Source: an uncultured Clostridia bacterium
GTDB lineage: Bacteria > Bacillota > Clostridia > TANB77 > CAG-508
NCBI GenBank assembly: GCA_948517135.1
Contig: CAORJJ010000002.1
Span: 671-61,140, forward strand
DNA: 60,470 nt
Reading direction: 5' to 3'
The position numbers and the translations under genes are program-made. Below, one piece after another: positions 1-9,917 of this stretch. The notes beneath the pieces are model-generated. The model made no database searches. It was not told the origin of the DNA and saw only the letters and a program-made list of their open reading frames with translations. Position 1 is the stretch's first letter. The number at the start of each line of letters is the position of its first letter.

Positions 1-4
1 TTTT

Positions 5-1219
5 TTATCTTTCATCACGATCTTTTTTTATGTTTTTTACAAAATATGAAATATCAGATTTTCTATCATGAACTATTTTTCTTGCCATATCAAATCTATC
101 TTTTATAGTAAGATTCTTTTTCTTTTCTTGTACAACAAGTTCTTTATCATAATTTAAATCACTAACATTTACAACTTTTGAATGCATTTTTTCCATAATT
201 GCAAAATTATAATATTCTTTTTCATTATCTGTTAGTGTTACTCCTGTCTTTCTTTCCATATCTTCAATTGCTTTACCTAAGTCCAAACTTACAACAGCAT
301 TATCAATCCAAGATTTGAACCATGGTTCTTTTGAATACTGAAGTGTAAAATCTTCAATGTATTCTTTATTTCCTTGTACTACCCTATGCTGTGTTTTCCC
401 TATTGTTTGAACATTAGCGCAAAAATCATAACTAAATAATGGAGCAAGTCTTAATCTATTATCTTCACCTTGTATAAGTCCCCATTTTTCATTTGATTCA
501 TTTTCATTAAATACAATTTTATTAAATAATGTTTGTTTTATCAAACCTTCTCTAATTTCTATTCTTGCCTTTTCTAAATCTTCATTTGGCAATTTATATT
601 TTTTATAATGCTTTTTAATATATTTATCTGTTGTTTCTAATATTTTTTCGAAATCTAGCAATAATCTATTAGGGTTTCCTTTGCAAAATGCCTTTCCCCT
701 AATTAACTTTTCTTTACCTTGTAAAAAGTTTTTAGTTAAATGAAGATTTTCGAATGTACCATGTTCATTTGTATATTCACCTTTATAATATATGGTTGCA
801 TCTATACCTATTTGTTTAGCAAGTTGTGGAATCAAAAAATTATTTTTTTCCGAAATATTTAAATACTCTGATTTTATTTGAGTTGACATATTTGCTGGAA
901 CAGTTGCTAAATATGAATCTAAATTTGAACTTAATATCCAAAATTTTCCTATTTTACTGTCTGCAAGTCTTCTCCTTGAAATTTCAAAGGCATAATCATT
1001 TAAGTTTATAATACCATCTTCATCAGGATCAATATGTTCATTATATTTTTTACTGTCATATATTTTATATAATCTAACTAATGAGTCACATCTTCTCATT
1101 ATATAGTCATTTGGCATCGTTCCATTTAAGTGATTTTCTAGTCCTTCAATTTCAACTTCTGATAATCCGTATAATTTAGCAGCTTTAATTAAATATTCTT
1201 GTTTTGTTAGTTTAGGCAA
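5..1219 (-). CDS. HipA-like kinase-fold protein (degenerate), tentative
   Basis: A 404-residue soluble protein with no signal peptide or membrane segment. Around residues 150-275 the order of short motifs resembles HipA-type kinase-fold proteins: an NLHLTKNFL segment, then QTLFNKIVFNENESNEKWGLI, which has been split here only for comparison with the HipA catalytic stretch (G-N-T-D-x-H-x-x-N-x-G), then RLAPLFSYD resembling the HipA APLYD metal-binding loop. The Asp and His expected in the catalytic loop are replaced by Asn and Ser, so it may be an inactive kinase or a different family. No HipB-like antitoxin is adjacent; the nearest XRE protein lies beyond the aldolase gene. It starts 13 bp downstream of the aldolase stop and is probably cotranscribed. 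Function is inferred from weak motif resemblance only. Confidence 0.4.
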   Translation of the reverse strand: MPKLTKQEYLIKAAKLYGLSEVEIEGLENHLNGTMPNDYIMRRCDSLVRLYKIYDSKKYNEHIDPDEDGIINLNDYAFEISRRRLADSKIGKFWILSSNLDSYLATVPANMSTQIKSEYLNISEKNNFLIPQLAKQIGIDATIYYKGEYTNEHGTFENLHLTKNFLQGKEKLIRGKAFCKGNPNRLLLDFEKILETTDKYIKKHYKKYKLPNEDLEKARIEIREGLIKQTLFNKIVFNENESNEKWGLIQGEDNRLRLAPLFSYDFCANVQTIGKTQHRVVQGNKEYIEDFTLQYSKEPWFKSWIDNAVVSLDLGKAIEDMERKTGVTLTDNEKEYYNFAIMEKMHSKVVNVSDLNYDKELVVQEKKKNLTIKDRFDMARKIVHDRKSDISYFVKNIKKDRDER

Positions 1220-1231
1220 TAAAAATCATTC

Positions 1232-2161
1232 CTAAGCTTTGTTTGCTGAACAGAAAACATCATTTATTTTATGAGCTACTGTTGCTTTGATTTCTTCTTT
1301 TGCTGCTCCTAAATATTTTCTAGGATCAAATACTGATGGTTCTTCATTAAATACTCTTCTTATTTGAGCTGTCATTGCTAATCTTAAATCAGTATCTACA
1401 TTTATTTTTGAAACTCCATTTTCTCCTGCTTGTTTTAACATTTCATCAGGACATCCTTTTGCACCAGGTATATTTCCACCATTATTGTTACACATTTCTA
1501 CAAGTTCAGGAACAACTGAAGATGCTCCATGTAAAACGATTGGTGTATTAGGTAATTTTTCTTTTATTTTTTGTAATATATCAAATCTTAATTTTGCATC
1601 ACCTTTAAATTTATAAGCTCCATGGCTTGTTCCTATAGCTATTGCTAAAGAATCAACACCTGTTCTTTGAACAAATTCATAAGCTTGGTCTGGATCTGTG
1701 TATCTTGCATCATCAGCTGCAACATTAACATCATCTTCAACTCCTGCTAATTTTCCAAGTTCTGCTTCAACTACAACTCCTTTTGAATGAGCATAGTCTA
1801 CTACTTTTTTAGTTATTGCAATATTTTCTTCAAAATCATATTTTGAACCATCTATCATAACTGATGTAAATCCTGCATCTATACACATTTTACATGTTTC
1901 AAAATCTGGACCATGATCTAAGTGAAGAGCAATAGGAATAGTTGTTGTTTCTACTGCTGCCTCCACCATTTTAATTAGATAATTCATTCTTGCATATTTT
2001 ATAGCACTTGAAGAAACTTGTAAAATTACTGGTGATTTAGCTTCTTCTGCTGCATCTGTAATTGCTTGTATAAACTCCATATTGTTTATATTAAAAGCAC
2101 CTATTGCGAAATGTTCTTTCATTGATTTTTCAAACATTTCTTTTGTTGTTACTAGTGGCAT
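1232..2161 (-). CDS. fba: Class II fructose-bisphosphate aldolase
   Basis: Zinc-dependent aldolase of glycolysis and gluconeogenesis that cleaves fructose 1,6-bisphosphate to glyceraldehyde 3-phosphate and dihydroxyacetone phosphate in the cytoplasm. At 309 residues it has the usual family length. The class II signature LHLDHG with CIDAGFTSVMIDGS lies near residues 78-105, and the HGAS phosphate/zinc region near residue 211. The start is fixed by AAAGGAGG eight bases upstream of the ATG. A near-consensus promoter lies 40 bp upstream, as expected for a highly expressed enzyme. The 404-residue HipA-like gene follows within 13 bp. Confidence 0.95.
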   Translation of the reverse strand: MPLVTTKEMFEKSMKEHFAIGAFNINNMEFIQAITDAAEEAKSPVILQVSSSAIKYARMNYLIKMVEAAVETTTIPIALHLDHGPDFETCKMCIDAGFTSVMIDGSKYDFEENIAITKKVVDYAHSKGVVVEAELGKLAGVEDDVNVAADDARYTDPDQAYEFVQRTGVDSLAIAIGTSHGAYKFKGDAKLRFDILQKIKEKLPNTPIVLHGASSVVPELVEMCNNNGGNIPGAKGCPDEMLKQAGENGVSKINVDTDLRLAMTAQIRRVFNEEPSVFDPRKYLGAAKEEIKATVAHKINDVFCSANKA

Positions 2162-2199
2162 AGTATCTTCCTCCTTTAAATTATTTTTTCACTTCATAC

Positions 2200-2228
2200 A
2201 TTGTATAATCTTAACTGTTCTATGTCAA
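2200..2228 (-). promoter_or_regulatory. Promoter of fba
   Basis: On the minus strand TTGACA (2223-2228), a 17-bp spacer and TACAAT (2200-2205) form a sigma-A-type promoter. The predicted start is near 2193, giving a leader of about 30 bases that contains the strong ribosome-binding site. Confidence 0.7.
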
Positions 2229-2269
2229 GTGAAATTTAAGAAGAGTTCCTCGATTTGTTATAATACTTT

Positions 2270-2542
2270 TCACTCTGTCACAACTTTATTATTCGTGCTT
2301 TTATCTAGAATTATATTCTTTATATCATTAAAATCAATTTCCAAAACAGATGCAAGTGCTATAAGTTCAAAATCTTTAACACTCATCTTAAAATTTTCAA
2401 TTCTATATATTTCATTTCTATCAAAATTAACTCCTAATTCTTTTAGTTTTCTACATAAAAGTGCTTTTGAATATCCTTTTTTCTTTCTCTCCTGAGACAA
2501 AAAATCACCTATTACATTTATTTTATTATTATATTTTTTCAT
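2270..2542 (-). CDS. Small XRE-family helix-turn-helix regulator
   Basis: A 90-residue protein with a Cro/C1-type helix-turn-helix: IGDFLSQERKKKGYSKALLC forms the first helices and the recognition region ends at IYRIENFKMSVKDFELIALA (about residues 11-62). The tail is short and polar. It probably binds DNA as a dimer; the target is unknown. It sits 20 bp downstream of the giant surface-protein gene and may be the last gene of that transcript, or act on the fba promoter region just downstream. GGTGAAAT precedes the ATG as ribosome-binding site. Confidence 0.75.
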   Translation of the reverse strand: MKKYNNKINVIGDFLSQERKKKGYSKALLCRKLKELGVNFDRNEIYRIENFKMSVKDFELIALASVLEIDFNDIKNIILDKSTNNKVVTE

Positions 2543-2562
2543 CTATATTTCACCTCATAATT

Positions 2563-5500
2563 CTATACATTAATTTCCTTTTTATTTCTTTTCACTGATT
2601 TCTTTTGGTTATAAAATAGTACTTTCCAAGATATTAGAGCAATTATAAAACCTATAATTGTTATTATGTTTTTCTTTTCACCTCCAGTACTTGGAAATTC
2701 ATATTCTTTTGAATTAATAATCAATATATCTCCATTTTCTTTAATTATAACATCAGGTGCATCTTTTAATGCTGTTATTTTAGGAATAGGATTTTCCTGA
2801 ATTTCAAATTTTATTTTCCATTGTCCTGATGGAAGATGTCTTCCTGATAAAGCCTTTGTTTCAAGTAATCTGTATTCATATGTAATATTCAAGTCACTTA
2901 AATTAATTATTCCTTTATTAGAAGTGGTATATTCTTTAACTTTTTCCCAACACGAAGATACTTCTTTACAATCAATTAATTCACTATCATGATATGCTTC
3001 ATCATGTTCTTTACAAATTAATCTATATAATGAAAATTCTGTATCACCTATTTTAACATCATTATTTTCCTTAGCAACTTTAACAATAGTTAAATTAGTT
3101 GTTCTTACTCTATAATAATATATAACTTCTGTGTTTTCTTCGATTATTCCTTTACTATTTTCAGGTATAGAAACTAATTCATATATTTTGTAATCAACTC
3201 TAGTCTCTGGAGCCTGAGTAGTTTCGTATTCATCTCCTTTATGATACAAATTTTCAGTATATCTTTCATCAGGATCCAACAAAACTTCTGTATTTGATGG
3301 GTCTTTTTGTGGTACTGGATCATCAGTTCCCTCTAAATAATGATGTACAATTAATTTATAAGTTAGTTCTTTATAATAATAATTAACAATAATTATTGGG
3401 TTTTCAGATGTATATATTCCTTTGTAATTTTGAGGAATATATATATCATTTAAAAACTCCTCTGCTGTTTTATAATTTGAGTCTTCAAATTTTTCTACAT
3501 TCAATATTTCTAAAATTTCTTTTTCACTTTTTTCACCATAATACTCTTTATTAGTAATCAAATCATAATCAATATCCACTTTAGGAAGTGCTATATACTC
3601 TTGTCCACTTTCTCCAATATAATATTCACTTTTATCAACATTTTCTGTTGAAGATTCAACACTTCCTCTCCACAAATAATGATTAACTATCAATTTTAAT
3701 TCTTTTTCTTTTGGTGCAAATTCAACAACAATATGAATATTTTCTTTCATACTTTTAAAAATATCTAATATTGTACTTCCATCATCATTTAGTGTAAATT
3801 GATTAAATGCATTTCCATTTATTTCAATATTTTTTATTATATATCCCTCATCTGGTACAATTTTTATTTCACCTTTAGAATCAAATCCATAATAAACCTT
3901 TTCATTCGATATAGAGGTTAAAATCTTACCACCTTCAACTTCTTTATCTTCTTCTAAATGTTTTCTTACTTCTGTTGTTATTGTAAATTGTTTTAATATA
4001 TTTTCAATTTCTAATGATTGTTTTGTTGCAACAATAGCAGATGATGCACCTTCTGATATTACAAATCCTTCAAAATTTCCTAAACGCTTACATACTTGTA
4101 TTTCTCTTGTAGTTTCTTCGTCTTTTTTAAAATTTGTTGCAGTTAAAGTATTAGAACTAAAGAAACCACCTGCTACCCATCTACCATCTTCAGTTTCTGT
4201 AACTGAATTTATACCATTAACATTTTCGCCTTTTAGCATACTTGAATATTCAACTTTATAGTTTGAATCTAATTTTATAATATAACCATATGAAGTAAGA
4301 TTATTAGGTGTTCCATCTAATGCATATTTTTCTGTTAAGCCTTCTCCATTTATATCATTTGAATAATACCATCCACCAAATAAAATACCATTATCTGATG
4401 TTACTTTTACATCAGATACAAACTCACTTAAACTACCTGTTAAAGAATATAAAATTTGTTCCTGTATATTTTTTCCATCAATATTTATTTTATATATATA
4501 AGAATCATAATTACCAATATTTATTCCTGCAATTATACTATTATCTTTTGCAATATCAATACTTTCAATCCTTCCTCTGTTATAATAATTTGTACCAATA
4601 CTTTTAAATATATCTCTATAATTTCCTTCTAAAGAATATTCTACAACACCAGAAAAAAGTGCTAACCTGCTTTGTGTTGTAAGTGTTGGATATATTATCC
4701 CATTATAATTATTTAATGAAACTAATAAACCATCTGAATATTCAGCAACATCTGATACAAGCACATTTGAATTTTCACTTCTAATTCCTTGGCTCCATTG
4801 ATAATCACCATTAAAAGAATATGAGGCAATAAATCCATTTATATTAGATGAATTATTTATTGTATCTCTAACAGTAGAAGTATCTTTATTATAAAAATTA
4901 AAAATTCTACTATTATATTCACCTACTATAACAATATTTTTTTGACTTGTTTCTATAACAGATGTTATTTCTTCATCACCTATACCACCAAGTCTCACTC
5001 CCCATTGATAATTTCCAGATGAATCTAATTTTAATAATAATGCATCTTTTGCAGTAGAGTCTGAATTTTTTGTAAGACTTGAAATAATATTTCCATCATA
5101 TTTTACAGTATTTCCAGACACATAGCCAACTACAACATATCCATTATCTGAAGTGTGTATAACTTTATTAAATCCATCATCACCTGTACTACCAAAAGTC
5201 TTATACCAATTAATTTCACCTAATGAATTATATGAAATTATAATTCCATCCTCATTACCTTCTGATATCTTATCAATTATTTCATCATTATTAACATCAA
5301 TTCCACCTATTGTATCTAATATAGAATATTCTGAAAAAGTTCCTACGGCAATTGTTTCATTATTTTTTGAACTTGATACAGAATTAATATAATTCCACCC
5401 TTTTCCTCTAACAGAATTTATCCAATCTATCTTAGCAGATTGTGATGGTCCAATATAAAAATAATAAGTTCTATCTTCTTCCTTTTCAGGTAAAATATAT

Positions 5501-8500
5501 CCTTCTGGTGTTTCAATTTCTACTGCTTTATAAGTACCTTCTCCTATGTTAGCTGTTATTAAACCATTTGCATCTGTTTCTACTATATATCTATTTGTTG
5601 AAGCATCATATTCTCCAATATATTTACCATCAATTCCTTTTACATAGTTTCCTTCTAAATCTGTTATTATAAATTTAGTTCCTTCAATTGGTTGTTTTCC
5701 TTTTGTAATAGAATTATTACTATATTTATATAAAGAAAATATAGCAGTATCTTCTAAACCTATATTTACTATTGGATAAGAAGAATCTTGATTAACTATT
5801 TTTAAATCATTTATTTCACTTTCTTCGCCTGTATTCTCATCTTTTTGCTTTATTTTTCTAAGTAAATTTTCACCTTCAAGTATTACAATTCTAGGCTGTC
5901 CCTCGAGATTTCTCTCTAATTTAAATCTAAATTTAGTTAAATTTATAGAATATCCTGGTGGAGCATAGATTTCTTCTAAAATATATTCTCCTGTAATATT
6001 TTTACCTTCAATATATTCATATAAGCCATCAATTTTGAGTATACCATTTTTATTCGTAGTATAAACTTGTCCTTGTGATGGTATACCCTCTCCATATATC
6101 CTATATTGTGCATTTGCTAAAATTTTATCTTTTTCAATTCCGCTTTCATCTACTACCGTTTCATCTTTTGCATACTTAGTTAATTGTAAAGCATATGTAG
6201 GAATTTTTTTATTAGTTATATTGAAATTTACTATTGGAATATCTCCATAATCTTCAATACTACTTACAGGCTTTGAACTATTTTCTAAAAATAATAATTC
6301 AAACTTTCCATTATTATTTAAAACTTTAAAAATGATATCCTCTTCTAAATAATAGCCTGTTGCCTCAACCTCTTTTAAAACATATTCCTCATCTACCCAA
6401 AGTCCTGATACTAGAATTTCCCCATTTGAATCTGTTGTTAAAATTTCTCCATTTTTTCCTTTTCCACTAAGTGTAAACTTAATATTTTTTAGTGTCTCTC
6501 CTGTAACACTATCAGTCTTTTTTATTTTTAATTTTGATTTTATTTCATTATCAATTTCTAATTTAGCACTAAATTCATCTGTATTTTCTGAAGTTGTAGC
6601 ATTTCTCACATAATAATAAATATCATTTAATTTTGAATAAGTTCCATCATCATTAATATGTACAATTTGTAATATTTCTTTTCCTTCTGCATTTTTTCCC
6701 AAATATGTATAAAATTTTATTTCTTTATTATTTAATACATAATCATCTATATTATTTTCTTCTTTTAATATATATATCTTTTCTATAAATAAATTTGGAA
6801 TTATTATTTTTCCATCTTTGTTAGTAACTTTTATAGTACTTGAATTTTTTCCTTCTTCTGTAAGTGAAAACATAACTCCTGAAATCTTCTTATCTGTAAA
6901 TCTTTGATATTTTTCAATTTCCAGAGTATATGGTTTTCCAACCATTAATCCAAGTTTTGAACAAGCAGTTGAACCATGTAATAATCCTTTATCTGTTGAT
7001 AATGCATAATATAATGCATGTTCTGAATATGTAATTTCGTTATATTTTACATTTTCAGGTAAAGAAATTTCATATTTTAATTCTAAACTTTTGACTTTTA
7101 CAAAATCAAAAGAATTATCAATAATTACCATATATGATTTTATTGCATTCCAATCAGTTACTTCGTTTGCTAAAACCCATTTGTTATTTGCATCATTTTC
7201 ATCATTAGTTGTATTTTCTTCTGTTGAATAATATACTGTAATTTTATCCTTTAATTCTGGTGTTACAGCTTCTATTCCTTTTGAAGTCATATTAGTCGAA
7301 AATGTCGATTCCATATCTGTACCACTAAGTATATATTTGTTTCCTTTAAAAGGTATTACTCCATGAAATCTTACATTTTGTAAATTACCTTCATAATTAT
7401 TAATAGCAGATATTGTAATTGTAGCACTTCTTTGGTTTCTATCCACAACAGCAATTCTTGGAGCTATTGTAATTGAATTATTTTTATCGTAGTTACTTGC
7501 AATCTGAGTTGTATTTAAAGAACTTCCTGGATTAAATGTTATATTAATTGACTGATAATTAACTATTTCAGTTATATTATTATCATCATCAACATCATAA
7601 ATATCTGGCTTATTGTAATAATATTCTGTTCCTAACTCATTTACTGCATATAATTCTATTAAAGATTCTGTTTTAGTCCCTCTTGGATCTGGAGTTAAAT
7701 CACAATCTATTGTAATTGTATATAAATCTTCAATTATATTTTCTGTTAATATTTTTATAAAATAATTTCCATTTTCTTCATAAATATCATAAGCTGTTAT
7801 ATCTACATTTTCATTATCTATTGTTATACTATTTACTTCTGCCGATACAATATTTTCAGGTAATTTTACTAAAAATATACCATTCTTCCATTTACTTTCA
7901 TTATTACCAAAATTCTCTGTTGTAATTGTAATTTTTTCATTTTTGGCTGTTACTTGTGTAGATAATGTATTGTTTTCAATTGAAGTGGAAAAACTTGCAA
8001 TTGAAAATCTGCTACTATACATTGCAGTTGCATTCAATTCTATTCCTTGCCAAATAGTGTTTCCTGAATCATCAACAAAACCTGAAGTTATTCCCTTAAA
8101 ATAACTTGCTATTTCTATAAATTTAACAAATTCTTCTTTATCAATTTTTTTGGTAATATAATCATCATCAAGTTCTTTTATAGAATATATATTAAAATTA
8201 CTTTTCTTTTTAGGTCTACTACATTCAACTCTTATATGTTTAACAGAAACATCAAACAAGTATGGCCTATCATAAGTATAATAATTCCACGTTCTATCAT
8301 TAAACTCAGCTAATAATACATCTGTCTCATCATCAAAAACTTTTATCCAACCATTTGATCCTAATGAAGCAGTTGCACCTGAAAAATAAATTCCTCTATT
8401 AGTTACAAAATCCTCCATTGATATTCTTTCACCTTTAGAATTTATTAATTCATCAGATTTACCATTATCATTTAATATAATTTTTTCATATTTATCTTCA

Positions 8501-9891
8501 GTTCCTGCATATACACTCCATCTAACAACATATATATCATCCTTTTCTTCTAAAGATTTACCATTATATATATTCATTGGTTTATCTTTGGAAATTAAAT
8601 TTCTATAATATGGTAATCCTATATATGAACCAACTTCCATACCAAAACCAAGAGAACCTTCTTCTTCTTTTAAAGACCAATGAGTTAAAATAATTCCTTC
8701 AGAAACATTTGAAATTTGTGGATTTAAAAATCCATATTCTGTGTTTGGATTATTATAAGCTTTATTTATTGCTTTAACAGGAATAGATAAATCAAAATCT
8801 TTAATACTTCCATCTCCACTATCAAAAGCTTCTATTGGATATACAATTTTTAAATCATATTTATTATTTCTTACAGCAGTTCTGGAATTAACCGTTATGT
8901 CTGTATAAGCATTTGAAATTAAATTTCCATTTACATTTATTTTTGCTTCTCTTTGAGCTACAAATTCACCTGTTTCCTTATTATAATTATATTTTACATT
9001 ATTTCCAACAATTTCTACTGAAATTGGTTTGTACCCATGTAATTCTGGTATTGTTCCAGATATATATGAACCATACATTATTAGTTCATTTAAAGTTTCT
9101 GTACAATTAATTGAAACATCTAAACATACTCCTTCATCAGTTTTTAATTCATTAATATCATTAATATATTTAGTTTGACTTTTCGATTCTATATTACAAT
9201 CAACTTCTCCATACCAATCAATATTAATTGGAACTGTTTTAGTAAAATGTCTTTCATTTTCATTTTCTACATATGTTCCTGAAAAAACAATCCAATTTTG
9301 TAAACTATATTTTCTAGTATCATTTCCAATTGCTTCTCTTTTTTCACCTGTATTTTTATAATTTCCTGAACGAACTTCTCCCATTAATATTTTTTCAATA
9401 CCAGTAGTAATTGTATTTAGTTCTATTCTTTTAGTATTCGGAGATATACAATTGTTTGCTACTTCATTATCTTTAATTATTGCAGTACTTAAATAAAAAT
9501 TGTTTGAATTAATAGAGATTACTGCATCTTTTATATATCCCTCCTCTTTAACTGCAAATTTAAAATAAAGCTTTGATTGTTCACCAATTCTATTACAAGT
9601 TCCTCTAACTCTATTTGCATTATCATTTTCATCATTATCTGATAAAAAGAACGCATCAAATTCTAGTCCTTTTATCTCTTTATTGTTATCATCATTTACA
9701 ATAACATCTTTATCTTGAACAATTTCATAATTTTTAGTTATCAAAGCTTTTGGTGAAAATATTTGTTGCTGTGTTTTCTTTCCTTTTACAAATATACTAA
9801 TTATTGCTACAATTATTATCAAAAGAATAAATAAAATTTTAAACTTTAACTTTATATATGCAATTTTCCTTCTAGTTATTTTTTTCCTCAT
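2563..9891 (-). CDS. Giant cell-wall-anchored surface protein (SpaA/CnaB, propeller, MucBP-like)
   Basis: A 2442-residue secreted protein. Residues about 14-36 form a hydrophobic N-terminal segment after a basic start (signal anchor or signal peptide). The first 950 residues are Asn/Thr/Ile-rich beta domains of adhesin type. SpaA/CnaB-like domains with G-KF-L and EI-P-GY motifs follow near residues 990-1060, 1120-1175, 1235-1315 and 1382-1467. A block of beta-propeller repeats (DALLLKLDSSGNYQWGVRLG and relatives) spans about 1497-1940. Two MucBP-like units (LKLIVNHYL, YKLIVHHYL) span about 2064-2265, and a last CnaB-like domain precedes the sorting signal FPSTG at 2399-2403, a C-terminal helix and a basic tail. 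It should be wall-anchored by a sortase, which is not in this window. It follows the FGE-like gene by 48 bp and shares its control region. I found no in-frame CGG codon in it. Confidence 0.85.
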   Translation of the reverse strand: MRKKITRRKIAYIKLKFKILFILLIIIVAIISIFVKGKKTQQQIFSPKALITKNYEIVQDKDVIVNDDNNKEIKGLEFDAFFLSDNDENDNANRVRGTCNRIGEQSKLYFKFAVKEEGYIKDAVISINSNNFYLSTAIIKDNEVANNCISPNTKRIELNTITTGIEKILMGEVRSGNYKNTGEKREAIGNDTRKYSLQNWIVFSGTYVENENERHFTKTVPINIDWYGEVDCNIESKSQTKYINDINELKTDEGVCLDVSINCTETLNELIMYGSYISGTIPELHGYKPISVEIVGNNVKYNYNKETGEFVAQREAKINVNGNLISNAYTDITVNSRTAVRNNKYDLKIVYPIEAFDSGDGSIKDFDLSIPVKAINKAYNNPNTEYGFLNPQISNVSEGIILTHWSLKEEEGSLGFGMEVGSYIGLPYYRNLISKDKPMNIYNGKSLEEKDDIYVVRWSVYAGTEDKYEKIILNDNGKSDELINSKGERISMEDFVTNRGIYFSGATASLGSNGWIKVFDDETDVLLAEFNDRTWNYYTYDRPYLFDVSVKHIRVECSRPKKKSNFNIYSIKELDDDYITKKIDKEEFVKFIEIASYFKGITSGFVDDSGNTIWQGIELNATAMYSSRFSIASFSTSIENNTLSTQVTAKNEKITITTENFGNNESKWKNGIFLVKLPENIVSAEVNSITIDNENVDITAYDIYEENGNYFIKILTENIIEDLYTITIDCDLTPDPRGTKTESLIELYAVNELGTEYYYNKPDIYDVDDDNNITEIVNYQSINITFNPGSSLNTTQIASNYDKNNSITIAPRIAVVDRNQRSATITISAINNYEGNLQNVRFHGVIPFKGNKYILSGTDMESTFSTNMTSKGIEAVTPELKDKITVYYSTEENTTNDENDANNKWVLANEVTDWNAIKSYMVIIDNSFDFVKVKSLELKYEISLPENVKYNEITYSEHALYYALSTDKGLLHGSTACSKLGLMVGKPYTLEIEKYQRFTDKKISGVMFSLTEEGKNSSTIKVTNKDGKIIIPNLFIEKIYILKEENNIDDYVLNNKEIKFYTYLGKNAEGKEILQIVHINDDGTYSKLNDIYYYVRNATTSENTDEFSAKLEIDNEIKSKLKIKKTDSVTGETLKNIKFTLSGKGKNGEILTTDSNGEILVSGLWVDEEYVLKEVEATGYYLEEDIIFKVLNNNGKFELLFLENSSKPVSSIEDYGDIPIVNFNITNKKIPTYALQLTKYAKDETVVDESGIEKDKILANAQYRIYGEGIPSQGQVYTTNKNGILKIDGLYEYIEGKNITGEYILEEIYAPPGYSINLTKFRFKLERNLEGQPRIVILEGENLLRKIKQKDENTGEESEINDLKIVNQDSSYPIVNIGLEDTAIFSLYKYSNNSITKGKQPIEGTKFIITDLEGNYVKGIDGKYIGEYDASTNRYIVETDANGLITANIGEGTYKAVEIETPEGYILPEKEEDRTYYFYIGPSQSAKIDWINSVRGKGWNYINSVSSSKNNETIAVGTFSEYSILDTIGGIDVNNDEIIDKISEGNEDGIIISYNSLGEINWYKTFGSTGDDGFNKVIHTSDNGYVVVGYVSGNTVKYDGNIISSLTKNSDSTAKDALLLKLDSSGNYQWGVRLGGIGDEEITSVIETSQKNIVIVGEYNSRIFNFYNKDTSTVRDTINNSSNINGFIASYSFNGDYQWSQGIRSENSNVLVSDVAEYSDGLLVSLNNYNGIIYPTLTTQSRLALFSGVVEYSLEGNYRDIFKSIGTNYYNRGRIESIDIAKDNSIIAGINIGNYDSYIYKINIDGKNIQEQILYSLTGSLSEFVSDVKVTSDNGILFGGWYYSNDINGEGLTEKYALDGTPNNLTSYGYIIKLDSNYKVEYSSMLKGENVNGINSVTETEDGRWVAGGFFSSNTLTATNFKKDEETTREIQVCKRLGNFEGFVISEGASSAIVATKQSLEIENILKQFTITTEVRKHLEEDKEVEGGKILTSISNEKVYYGFDSKGEIKIVPDEGYIIKNIEINGNAFNQFTLNDDGSTILDIFKSMKENIHIVVEFAPKEKELKLIVNHYLWRGSVESSTENVDKSEYYIGESGQEYIALPKVDIDYDLITNKEYYGEKSEKEILEILNVEKFEDSNYKTAEEFLNDIYIPQNYKGIYTSENPIIIVNYYYKELTYKLIVHHYLEGTDDPVPQKDPSNTEVLLDPDERYTENLYHKGDEYETTQAPETRVDYKIYELVSIPENSKGIIEENTEVIYYYRVRTTNLTIVKVAKENNDVKIGDTEFSLYRLICKEHDEAYHDSELIDCKEVSSCWEKVKEYTTSNKGIINLSDLNITYEYRLLETKALSGRHLPSGQWKIKFEIQENPIPKITALKDAPDVIIKENGDILIINSKEYEFPSTGGEKKNIITIIGFIIALISWKVLFYNQKKSVKRNKKEINV

Positions 9892-9917
9892 TTTCTTGCT
9901 CCAAATAATAGTTTATT

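Noticed and set aside
1167..1169. Other CGG trinucleotides in native genes (for example TAC GGA, AAC GGA, TCG GAA)
   Set aside because: Each was checked against the reading frame; the CGG spans two codons, so it is not an in-frame CGG codon.
4308..4607. Plus-strand ORFs inside the giant adhesin and other long genes
   Set aside because: They are antisense shadows of AT-rich coding sequence, with Leu/Tyr/His-rich translations and no ribosome-binding sites.
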